Shown here one piece after another: positions 1 to 5,455 of a stretch of 5,455 nt of DNA (positions are counted from its first letter, which is position 1; each line of letters begins with the position of its first letter). The stretch is from Anaerolineae bacterium (GTDB lineage: Bacteria > Chloroflexota > Anaerolineae > Anaerolineales > UBA4823). The notes beneath the pieces were generated by a model. That model was not told the DNA's origin, searched no databases, and was given only the letters and a program-made list of their open reading frames with translations. A program made the position numbers and the translations under genes. The stretch is taken from positions 1 through 5,455 of the forward strand of contig JAUXFR010000115.1 in assembly GCA_030622805.1 (NCBI GenBank), given 5' to 3'.

Positions 1-1
1 C

Positions 2-478
2 CTGGATCAGCCTGGCGCTGAACGCCTGCTCGGGCGTGGTGATATGCTCTTCCAGTCTCCCGATGCGCCTGCACCAGTTAGGCTGCAGGGGGTGTTCGTT
101 TCGGATAACGAAATCTTCAGCCTGGTAAATTACTGGCGTGGGTTGGCTGGAGTCTCCCAACCTGCACCATCCTTTTACGGCGGCGCCGTCGACGCAATTA
201 GACCCGGCCTACCGCTCAAGCAGATGACCTTCTGGGAAGAAGACACACCCGGCGAACCAGACGACCCTCTTTACATCGAAGCCGTCGATCTGTTCAGGAG
301 ACAGGGGCGTGCTTCGATCTCTATGCTCCAGCGCCGTTTGCGAATCGGCTACACACGAGCCGCCCGTCTGGTTGAAGCCATGGAAGACAGAGGCATTGTC
401 GGTCCACCACATCCAGGCACCGGCGCACGCGAGGTGCTTGATTATGGTCCCGCTGCTCCCCCTGCAGACGACTCGTAG
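2..478 (+). CDS. ftsK: FtsK/SpoIIIE family DNA translocase, C-terminal part (partial)
   Basis: The 158 visible residues are the C-terminal end of a hexameric, septum-associated DNA pump that moves chromosomal DNA during division or resolution. The frame is open from the left edge, so the start lies outside the window. The first part (ERLLGRGDMLFQSPD, then VRLQGVFVSDNEI) matches the end of the RecA-like motor domain, where FtsK proteins have a conserved GRGDML segment. From about nt 263 to 445 comes the winged-helix gamma domain (DPLYIEAVDLF, SISMLQRRLRIGYTRAARL, MEDRGIVGP), which in characterised FtsK/SpoIIIE proteins reads the polar KOPS/SRS guide sequences. A short Pro/Ala/Asp-rich tail ends at the TAG. 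The Walker A and B motifs and any membrane segments are not visible here. Family assignment is very secure; choosing ftsK over spoIIIE or sftA as the name is convention. The next gene starts 74 nt downstream on the same strand. Confidence 0.95.
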   Translation: MDQPGAERLLGRGDMLFQSPDAPAPVRLQGVFVSDNEIFSLVNYWRGLAGVSQPAPSFYGGAVDAIRPGLPLKQMTFWEEDTPGEPDDPLYIEAVDLFRRQGRASISMLQRRLRIGYTRAARLVEAMEDRGIVGPPHPGTGAREVLDYGPAAPPADDS

Positions 479-552
479 AACGAAATTCATACAAATTCAC
501 CTACCTGCTAAACTACCCGAGAATATTACCATTCCAGAATCAACAACACCCG

Positions 553-1737
553 ATGAAGCGACTGCTGCCATTTATTTCCTTTCTCATTATCCTGCTCAGC
601 GCCTGCCAGGCATCGGCAGTCCCATCCCCAACCAATACACATGACCAGGATCCGACAGCCTCGCTAACTTTAACCCCTGTCCCTTCCACCCTTTCCCCTG
701 ATAATACCTCCTCCCCCATATCCCCTGGCACTCCTACCCTCCTTCCTCAAACTCCTTCTCCACTGCCATCCTCAACACCGACCATCACACCATCCCCAAC
801 TTCCACCAAACCCCCAACCACTACCCTGCTCTTCACCGGTGTGATCGTGCCAGCACGCTGCGTGCAGGCGAAACTTGATGAACTGGGCTACCCTGATTAC
901 CCGTATGAAGAAGTGCAGCACATCATCAGCGAAGCCGACCTAGCGATTGGCACCCTGAACGCCACCATCAGCGATTACCCCCCGCACACTGGCTGCGTGC
1001 GAACCTACGTGCTGGTGGGCTCCGCAGACAACGCAGACGCCCTGGCGCGCGCTGGCTTCGATGTGATGAGCGTCGCCACCAACCACATCAAGAACTGCGG
1101 CGTTATGACCTGCGGCGACCGGGCATTCTTCGATACGCTCAATAACCTGGAACGCGTTGGCGTCTCCCCTGTAGGAGCGGGGTCAAACCACGCTGAAGCT
1201 ATGCAGCCTGTAGTTGTGGAGCTCAATGGTATCCGCTTCGGTTTTGTATCTTTAGGTCAGATCGAAACCATGGCGTTCGCTGGCGAAGATACCCCCGGCA
1301 TTGCTGTACTCAATAAAGAGAACATCCAAATGGCCGTCGATGCTGCCAGGAAGGTATCGGATGTGGTGATCTTTTTACCCCATTGGGGTCCAGAAGATGT
1401 GCCTGTTCCCTCATACATCCAGCGCGACCTGGCGCAGCACATTGTCGCTGCCGGTGCCGATCTGGTGGTGGGAAACCACACTCACGTCGTACAGGCAATC
1501 CAGGAGATCGACAGTGTGCCCGTGTTCTACGGATTGGGGAACTTCGTCTTCGACCAGGGGCTGCGAGACCACAAGCAGGGTGTGATCCTGCTGGTCAGGT
1601 TTGAAGGCAACGAGTTTGCCGGGTACGAGCTCATTCCCACCCACGTCGACCAGGACGGCAGAGTGCATATCGCTGACGAAAAAGAGGCAGCAGAGATATT
1701 TGAACGCATCAAGCAGGCTTCCGAAAAATTGCCGTAA
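553..1737 (+). CDS. CapA/PGA_cap family lipoprotein (metallophosphatase-like fold)
   Basis: The predicted product is a 394-residue exported lipoprotein. Residues 1-18 form a lipoprotein signal (basic MKR start, hydrophobic core, lipobox LSAC with Cys18 as the lipidation site). Residues about 23-91 are a Pro/Thr/Ser linker, and residues 92-390 a CapA-type domain. Recognisable family motifs are TNH at 176-178, HWGPE at 277-281, GNHTHVVQ at 307-314 and GLGNFVFDQ at 327-335. CapA/PgsA proteins are linked to poly-gamma-glutamate capsules and share the calcineurin-like metallophosphatase fold, but many family members have unknown roles. Three acidic positions expected at the metal site are changed here: GD at the first strand is G96-V97, NLE is T134-L135-N136, and NNHxxD is T176-N-H-x-x-N181. 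Four Cys (103, 148, 182, 187) sit close to these motifs. No capsule genes capB, capC or capD are adjacent, so a capsule role is not supported. The ATG at 553 is chosen because it begins an ideal signal peptide; no good Shine-Dalgarno precedes it. Confidence 0.88.
   Translation: MKRLLPFISFLIILLSACQASAVPSPTNTHDQDPTASLTLTPVPSTLSPDNTSSPISPGTPTLLPQTPSPLPSSTPTITPSPTSTKPPTTTLLFTGVIVPARCVQAKLDELGYPDYPYEEVQHIISEADLAIGTLNATISDYPPHTGCVRTYVLVGSADNADALARAGFDVMSVATNHIKNCGVMTCGDRAFFDTLNNLERVGVSPVGAGSNHAEAMQPVVVELNGIRFGFVSLGQIETMAFAGEDTPGIAVLNKENIQMAVDAARKVSDVVIFLPHWGPEDVPVPSYIQRDLAQHIVAAGADLVVGNHTHVVQAIQEIDSVPVFYGLGNFVFDQGLRDHKQGVILLVRFEGNEFAGYELIPTHVDQDGRVHIADEKEAAEIFERIKQASEKLP
619..825 (+). other. Pro/Thr/Ser-rich linker, G-poor coding strand
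   Basis: This stretch encodes residues about 23-91 of the CapA-like lipoprotein, dominated by Pro, Thr and Ser with irregular TPSP/TPT-like units. It probably acts as an extended tether between the lipid anchor and the folded domain; Thr/Ser glycosylation is possible but not shown. The plus strand is strikingly C/T/A-rich, with only about eight G in the last 170 nt, unlike the balanced composition just downstream. There is no exact repeat unit, so this is low complexity rather than a tandem array. Confidence 0.8.
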
Positions 1738-1778
1738 CGCCAGGTCCATCAAGAATCAACAAGAAAGTCCCCTGCCCC

Positions 1779-2204
1779 CTAATCCCCACACTCCCAGCAA
1801 ACTCCAAACAACTGCAGCCAGTGGTCTTTAATTCGATAACCACTTCTTTCACCCACCTTCACCATCAGTTCTTCCATCCCGTCATCTCCGCTGAAAAACT
1901 CTACTCGCCCGCAATTTTGGCATATAAGCAGATGCTGGTGCCCTTTGAATGCTGTCACAAATGCCTGGCAGTCGGATGGTCGATGCACACGCTGGATCAG
2001 TCCCAATTCCTCTAATTTTTCCAGCGTGCGGTAAACCGTAACCAGACCAAGCCTCGGATAATTTTCTCGCGCCAGTTCGAAGACTTCAAAGGGGCTGAGA
2101 ACATGATTGCTGGTTGCCAACGTATCTACGACTGCCCGACGGGGTGCAGTCAAACGATAACCATGCTCTTTTATGCAGCTCAACCAATGGTCAACTCTGT
2201 CCAC
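1779..2204 (-). CDS. zur: Fur-family metalloregulator, probable zinc uptake regulator Zur
   Basis: This 141-residue protein has the usual length of a Fur-family repressor. The N-terminal winged helix covers about residues 5-75 (GYRLTAPRRAVVDTL, then the recognition region GLVTVYRTLEKLEELGLI). The C-terminal dimerisation and metal domain carries GHQHLLIC with His89 and His91, a CxxC at Cys95/Cys98, His128, and a second CxxC at Cys136/Cys139. The two CxxC pairs are the structural zinc site seen in Fur, Zur and PerR; the His residues are candidates for the sensing site. The start codon is GTG, 17 nt after the znuB stop, so the gene is probably translated as the last cistron of the array. Zur rather than Fur or Mur is inferred from the linkage to a zinc-type ABC importer and from the box at the znuA promoter. 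It would bind that box when zinc-loaded and so regulate its own operon. The 3' end faces the capA-like gene. Confidence 0.88.
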   Translation of the reverse strand: MDRVDHWLSCIKEHGYRLTAPRRAVVDTLATSNHVLSPFEVFELARENYPRLGLVTVYRTLEKLEELGLIQRVHRPSDCQAFVTAFKGHQHLLICQNCGRVEFFSGDDGMEELMVKVGERSGYRIKDHWLQLFGVCWECGD

Positions 2205-2221
2205 GGAACGCTACCACTCCA

Positions 2222-3091
2222 CTAGCTGCGCGCCTCGTCACTGCTTCGGCTCCGAATCAGGATATGTTGACGCAGGGTTTGAACAATCCAGGTGATGCCA
2301 AAAATCGCTGTGCAGGTAAGCACAATCGCCGCACCCGAAGCAATACCAATGTAAAATGAAAGGTATAGCCCAACCACACCGCTCGCGGCTGCGATAATCC
2401 CACCCAGCACCATCATCACCGGTAAACGACGCGTGAGCAAGAATGCTGTCGCCGCTGGGGTGACCAGCATGGCGACCATCAGCGCCAGTCCCACAGTCTG
2501 CAGCGAAACTACGATCGCCACTGCGATCAGAATCATCAGCAGGAAGTCAAGCGCCCTAGTCGGTAGACGTAATGTTTTAGCGAGGATTGGATCGAACGAA
2601 ACCACCAGGAATTCTTTATAAAAAGCCAGGACAGTAATCAGAATCAAACTGCCAAACACAACGATCAATAACAGATCACTCGTTCGGACTCCCAGCACAT
2701 CTCCAAATAAGAAATGGGTCAGATCAGCCGTGTAGGTGCGTACAGTAGAAATAAGCGCCACACCCAGGGCAAACGTACCTGCAAATACGATCCCAATGGC
2801 TGTATCTTCCTTGATCTTCGTCGACCGGCTGATAGTCCCTATTCCTATCGCACTGACCACCGCCGTCAGCAGAGCCCACCAGAACACAGATCCTCGCGCA
2901 CCTCCACCAACCAGATAACCAATAGCAACCCCAGGCAGGATGGCGTGCGCCAGTGCGTCGCCAAAGAACGCCATCCCTCTCAGCACCACATATGTGCCCA
3001 ATGTGGCGCAAATTACTCCCACCAATACCGCTGCTGCCAGGCCGCGCACCATAAATGAGTACTGCAGCGGGGTCAGAAGCAAGTCAATCAT
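2222..3091 (-). CDS. znuB: Zinc ABC transporter membrane permease
   Basis: This is a 289-residue integral membrane protein of the ABC-3 (ZnuB/MntB/TroC) family, which forms the channel for metal imported from the binding protein. Hydrophobic segments lie at about residues 17-37, 46-63, 68-87, 97-115, 138-157, 181-201, 203-220, 225-245 and 247-270, giving eight or nine helices, typical for the family. Family hallmarks are the cytoplasmic GDALAHAILPG motif (44-54) and the QTVGLALMVAMLVTPAATA segment (198-216). The ATG overlaps the TGA of znuC by 4 bp (ATGA), which points to translational coupling; a purine-rich run (GGGGGAAGAGG) in the znuC end precedes the start. The C-terminus is a short polar tail (RSRSSDEARS). 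Family membership is very secure. Zinc rather than manganese or iron is inferred from the linked binding protein and regulator. Confidence 0.93.
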   Translation of the reverse strand: MIDLLLTPLQYSFMVRGLAAAVLVGVICATLGTYVVLRGMAFFGDALAHAILPGVAIGYLVGGGARGSVFWWALLTAVVSAIGIGTISRSTKIKEDTAIGIVFAGTFALGVALISTVRTYTADLTHFLFGDVLGVRTSDLLLIVVFGSLILITVLAFYKEFLVVSFDPILAKTLRLPTRALDFLLMILIAVAIVVSLQTVGLALMVAMLVTPAATAFLLTRRLPVMMVLGGIIAAASGVVGLYLSFYIGIASGAAIVLTCTAIFGITWIVQTLRQHILIRSRSSDEARS

Positions 3092-3933
3092 ACCTCTTCC
3101 CCCTCTCCGCAGCAGGTATCCTCAATTGCCAATACCCCTTCATCGGTGTGTATCAGGCGCAGGTGACCACCGTACGCCTGTACCAGTTTCTCACTGGTAA
3201 AGACTTCGGCTGGTGTTCCCAAACCCAGCAGTTGAACGTTGAGCAGCATGACCCGATCGAAGCGTTCGGCAGCCATCTGCAAATCGTGCATAGCCACCAG
3301 AATGGTAACGGCGTGCTGACGCAGTTTATCAAATATCTGAAAGATATCATTCTTTGAATTGATATCCAACCCCGACAGCGGTTCGTCCATCAGCATCAAC
3401 TCGGCTTCCTGTGCCAATGCACGCGCAATAAATACGCGCTGCTGCTGCCCACCGGAAAGTTCGCTGATCTGACGTTTCGCCAAGTGCTGCATTCTGACTA
3501 CCTCTAAAGCATCCTGCACTATATCCCAATCACACCTTCTGGGCTGTCGGAACAGGCGCAGCTTGCCGATGCGCCCCATCATGACCACGTCCGCTACACT
3601 GACAGGAAAACTCCAATCCACCTGGCTGCGCTGCGGCACATAAGCAATGCAGATATGACCGCCAGGCTCGTGACCGTAAACATGCACCTGACCTTCTGTT
3701 GGATTTTGAACCCCAGCGATAACTTTAAACAAGGTGCTCTTTCCAGCGCCGTTCGGTCCCACCACAGCCAGGCGCTCACCCTCTTCCAATTCAAACGAAA
3801 CGTCCTCCAGCGCTGAAACATTTTCGTAGCGCACGCTTAGATTGGCTGCACGCAGTATGGGCGCACCCACTTCATGTGGGTGGTGCTGCCGAATCAGATA
3901 ATCAGATCTTCGTAATTTTTCTAAAAATGCCAT
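3088..3933 (-). CDS. znuC: Zinc ABC transporter ATP-binding protein
   Basis: This 281-residue ABC ATPase energises the importer from the cytoplasmic face. All the nucleotide-binding motifs are intact: Walker A GPNGAGKST at 59-67, Q-loop Gln101 in YVPQRS, signature LSGGQQQ at 159-165, Walker B LMLMDEP at 179-185, D-loop SGLD at 187-190 and the switch His216 in AMHDL. The segment VDWSFPVSVADVVMMGR (105-121) is typical of the Zn/Mn (ZnuC, MntA, TroB) subfamily. A roughly 25-residue N-terminal extension contains HHPH (17-20) and the C-terminus contains a Cys pair (274-275) followed by an acidic tail. These are possible metal-interacting patches but could be incidental. The gene overlaps znuB by 4 bp and lies 142 nt after znuA. 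No convincing separate promoter or Zur box was found directly upstream, so it may be read from the znuA promoter. Confidence 0.94.
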   Translation of the reverse strand: MAFLEKLRRSDYLIRQHHPHEVGAPILRAANLSVRYENVSALEDVSFELEEGERLAVVGPNGAGKSTLFKVIAGVQNPTEGQVHVYGHEPGGHICIAYVPQRSQVDWSFPVSVADVVMMGRIGKLRLFRQPRRCDWDIVQDALEVVRMQHLAKRQISELSGGQQQRVFIARALAQEAELMLMDEPLSGLDINSKNDIFQIFDKLRQHAVTILVAMHDLQMAAERFDRVMLLNVQLLGLGTPAEVFTSEKLVQAYGGHLRLIHTDEGVLAIEDTCCGEGEEV

Positions 3934-4075
3934 ATATTATCCGAAGAAAACGGGGTTCTGATCCTAAATTGGGAAACCAACCGTAGTTACCAGACCTTAT
4001 TGGCACAGCTTCTTCATGCCCGATCAAAAAACCCATTTTCTGTACTTGCTAATTAAGTCTTTTGCGACCTGAAAG
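3934..4075 (-). other. znuA-znuC intergenic gap, no clear signal
   Basis: This 142-nt stretch between two genes of the same pathway and strand is long compared with the overlap and 17-nt gap further down the array. I looked for a terminator, a second operator and a promoter. There is a T-run (GGGTTTTTTG on the minus strand) without a stem before it, and only weak hairpins such as GGGCA/TGCC with a long loop. No copy of the znuA palindrome is present. It could hold a weak internal promoter or an mRNA-processing site, but nothing is decisive. Confidence 0.4.
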
Positions 4076-5026
4076 TTATTTCAAGGCGTCCACAATAGCG
4101 CTGACATTATATTGAATATATTCCAGATAGGTCTCTGCTTCACCGCCCGGTTCGCTCAGGGAACCGGTGTAAATGAATATCAACTGCAAACCGGTATCTT
4201 CGGTCACGCGTTGGGCGAGATTTGGGTTAACTGTATTGCCAACAAAAACAGCTTTTACACCAAGCTCATGGATAGTGTCCTCAATTCTCGCCAGCTCCTG
4301 GGCTGAGGGCTCTGCCATAGTGCTGTAGCCCGGTAAGAGGGTGCCGACCTGGATGAATCCGTATTCCTCAGCGAAGTAAGCAAAAACCTGGTGATCGGTG
4401 ACCAACCTTCGATGCTCTTCTGCCACATTGCTAACCTGTTCGCGAATCCATCCGTCCAGTTCTTTCAACTGCTCTTTATACGCCTCAGCATTAGCATGGT
4501 AATAACCAGCATTGTCCGCATCCAGCTCACTGAGTGCGTGTTCGATATTGCTCACCCAAACCATCACATTGTTTGGGTCGGACCAGGTATGGGGGTCCCC
4601 CACTCCATATTCGTGATCTTCCCCTTCAGACTCCTGTTCAGTGGCGGACTTGATCAGAGTGATTCCCTCAGAAACGAACACGATCTTATCTTCTACACCC
4701 GCGCTCTCGATCAGAGGTTCCAGAAATTCTTCAAGGCCCGCACCGTTAGCGAATACTACGTCCGCCTCACTTAGCAGCGCGATTTCTTGTGGGGTTGGTT
4801 CGAATCCATGTGGGTCTGTCCCCGGTGGCAGCAGAACAACAACTTCGACTGCTTCCCCAGCTACGCTGCGTACAACATCACCTACTATTGTTGTAGTTGC
4901 CACTACGATTTGCTTCGCATCTTGCTCTTCTTCCTTAGGTATGTCCGATATCGCTGGTACACAGGCTGCAAGGAATGTATGCAGCAATGTAGGTATGAGA
5001 GTGAATAAAAAATATTTTGATCGCAT
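4076..5026 (-). CDS. znuA: Zinc ABC transporter substrate-binding lipoprotein
   Basis: This is a cluster A-I (TroA/ZnuA/PsaA-like) metal-binding lipoprotein that delivers the ion to ZnuB. The longest frame starts at ATG 5083, but that codon lies between the -35 and -10 elements of the promoter. I chose the ATG at 5026, giving 316 residues. From it the protein begins MRSKYFLFTLIP and has a lipobox LAAC with Cys22. Candidate zinc ligands are His73 (TDPHGFEPTP), His146 (GDPHTWSDP) and His212 (TDHQVFAYF). The fourth position, usually Asp in YTDSL, is Gly288, and the commonly Glu position before NTVNP is Gly263. The long His-rich loop of many ZnuA proteins is replaced by a short acidic stretch (about residues 128-140) with one His. 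Three His favour zinc over manganese. It is first in an array with znuC, znuB and zur on the same strand. Confidence 0.9.
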   Translation of the reverse strand: MRSKYFLFTLIPTLLHTFLAACVPAISDIPKEEEQDAKQIVVATTTIVGDVVRSVAGEAVEVVVLLPPGTDPHGFEPTPQEIALLSEADVVFANGAGLEEFLEPLIESAGVEDKIVFVSEGITLIKSATEQESEGEDHEYGVGDPHTWSDPNNVMVWVSNIEHALSELDADNAGYYHANAEAYKEQLKELDGWIREQVSNVAEEHRRLVTDHQVFAYFAEEYGFIQVGTLLPGYSTMAEPSAQELARIEDTIHELGVKAVFVGNTVNPNLAQRVTEDTGLQLIFIYTGSLSEPGGEAETYLEYIQYNVSAIVDALK

Positions 5027-5045
5027 CGAATCACTAGATTTATTG

Positions 5046-5068
5046 ATAATGAAATTCATTTTCATTAT
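5046..5068 (-). promoter_or_regulatory. Predicted Zur (Fur-family) operator at znuA
   Basis: The site is a perfect 9-5-9 inverted repeat with arms ATAATGAAA and TTTCATTAT. Two further complementary pairs lie outside it after one mismatch. It is AT-rich and resembles Fur-family boxes. On the minus strand its core, TGAAAATGAATTTCA, is very close to the TGAAAATGATTTTCA form I recall for actinobacterial Zur. It covers nearly all of the -10 hexamer and the likely transcription start, so a bound repressor would block RNA polymerase. Binding by the linked zur product is inferred from context. Confidence 0.78.
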
Positions 5069-5091
5069 AAAACAGGCGTGCATTTTGTCAA
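5064..5091 (-). promoter_or_regulatory. Sigma70-type promoter of znuA
   Basis: On the minus strand, TTGACA (5091-5086) and TATAAT (5069-5064) are both exact consensus hexamers separated by 16 nt. Transcription would begin near 5057, leaving a leader of roughly 30 nt before the ATG at 5026. Such a strong promoter fits a gene that is normally held off by a repressor, and the overlapping palindrome provides the site. Confidence 0.85.
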
Positions 5092-5155
5092 GGACGATCT
5101 TTTCACTGGTTTGCTTTTCTTTTCAGGCGGTATTCAGATACTATTCACCGGCGTT

Positions 5156-5187
5156 AAAGAAAAAGGGCGAGCATTAGAAGCTCGCCC
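5156..5187 (-). terminator. Rho-independent terminator of the LysM gene
   Basis: On the minus strand a perfect 8-bp GC-rich stem (GGGCGAGC and GCTCGCCC, 7-nt loop) is followed directly by TTTTTCTTT. It begins 12 nt after the stop codon of the LysM-protein gene. The plus-strand side has no T-run after the stem, so it works in one direction. It separates that gene from the znuA promoter. Confidence 0.9.
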
Positions 5188-5199
5188 AGGAATTTGATC

Positions 5200-5455
5200 C
5201 TACCCTCTAGGAGTAGGTGTTGGTGTTTCCGTGGGAGGTTGGGTCGGCACTGGTGTTACCAGGTTAACAAGAACGATAATGATTTGACCAGCATAAATTT
5301 CATTCTCGTTCTCAATTTCGTTCTCTTCCATGATCGATTCCCTGGTGCTGTTAAATTTTATTGCGATCCCTGCAAGCGAGTCTCCTGGCAGGATCTGGTA
5401 TTCAATTTTGAAACCCCGAGGTAAGTTTTCCGGCAGCGGTGTGGCTGTGGGCAGC
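5200..5455 (-). CDS. LysM-domain protein, C-terminal part (partial)
   Basis: Read on the minus strand from codon 5454-5452, the frame is open from the right edge to a TAG at 5202-5200, giving 84 residues. The fragment begins with a Thr/Pro stretch (LPTATPLP). Residues 17-64 then form a LysM domain: IEYQILPGDSLAGIAIKF, then TRESIMEENEI, then IYAGQIIIV, which follow the YxVxpGDtLxxIA, Nxi and yxGqxLxIP pattern of the family. It ends in a Pro/Thr-rich tail (TPVPTQPPTETPTPTP). LysM domains bind N-acetylglucosamine-containing glycans, usually peptidoglycan, so an extracytoplasmic envelope role is likely. The signal peptide, any catalytic domain and further LysM repeats would lie outside the window. 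The gene has its own terminator and is not part of the zinc locus. Confidence 0.85.
   Translation of the reverse strand, partial: LPTATPLPENLPRGFKIEYQILPGDSLAGIAIKFNSTRESIMEENEIENENEIYAGQIIIVLVNLVTPVPTQPPTETPTPTPRG

Noticed and set aside
479..552. Candidate promoter for the capA-like gene (extended -10-like TGCTAAACT)
   Set aside because: No -35 match at suitable spacing; too weak to list as a feature.
309..644. Plus-strand open frame overlapping the ftsK end and capA start
   Set aside because: It runs out of frame across two recognised genes and the product shows no domain or sensible composition.
1738..1778. Possible bidirectional terminator between the convergent capA-like and zur genes
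   Set aside because: The 41-nt gap has C-rich runs and CAAGAA-type direct repeats but no stem followed by a T-run in either direction.
3934..3950. TATAAT-like sequence GATAATAT just before the znuC start
   Set aside because: It is so close to the ATG that transcription would begin inside the gene, and there is no matching -35 element.
4068..4086. Inverted repeat TGAAA-GTTA-TTTCA resembling a half-similar Zur box
   Set aside because: It overlaps the znuA stop codon, has only 5-bp arms with a different spacing from the znuA operator, and no promoter lies beside it.
4641..5177. Long plus-strand open frame antisense to znuA
   Set aside because: It is the complement of the znuA coding region and its promoter, has no family features, and the znuA reading is clearly the real one.
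5275..5345. GAGAACGA/GAATGAAATT-like micro-repeats near the right edge
   Set aside because: They encode the Glu/Asn-rich part of the LysM domain, which keeps normal family length, so no repeat expansion is indicated.

Overview
This window looks like ordinary chromosomal DNA from a Chloroflexota bacterium, probably near Anaerolineae. That placement is an inference. It rests on the mid-GC composition, on Pro/Thr/Ser-rich linkers in two exported proteins, on the particular CapA-like lipoprotein variant, and on lipoprotein signal peptides next to a consensus sigma70-type promoter. Taxonomy cannot be proven from 5.4 kb without a search.

Layout. (1) 2-478, plus strand: the C-terminal end of an FtsK/SpoIIIE DNA translocase, including the winged-helix gamma domain; the rest lies off the left edge. 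(2) 553-1737, plus: an exported lipoprotein with a long Pro/Thr/Ser linker and a CapA/PGA_cap metallophosphatase-like domain whose acidic metal-site motifs are neutralised. (3) 5083-1779, minus: a complete zinc acquisition and sensing locus, read right to left. znuA (periplasmic-type binding lipoprotein) is followed after a 142-nt gap by znuC (ATPase), znuB (permease, 4-bp overlap with znuC) and zur (Fur-family regulator, 17 nt after znuB). The zur gene converges on the capA-like gene with 41 nt between the stop codons and no recognisable terminator. (4) 5200-5455, minus: the C-terminus of a LysM-domain protein, followed by a clear rho-independent terminator at 5156-5187.

How the locus works. 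A near-perfect promoter (TTGACA, 16 nt, TATAAT on the minus strand) lies just upstream of znuA. Its -10 box is embedded in a perfect 9-5-9 inverted repeat at 5046-5068 that resembles a Fur/Zur box. Zinc-loaded Zur, made from the last gene of the array, would bind there and block transcription; under zinc starvation the ABC importer would be expressed. This arrangement also shows that the longest znuA reading frame (ATG at 5083) starts inside the promoter, so the real start is very probably the ATG at 5026.

I found no CRISPR array, tRNA/rRNA, insertion sequence or phage signature, and no clearly unprecedented system. The points most worth a second look are the Zur-box/promoter overlap, the altered metal-site residues in both the CapA-like protein and ZnuA, and the znuA start.
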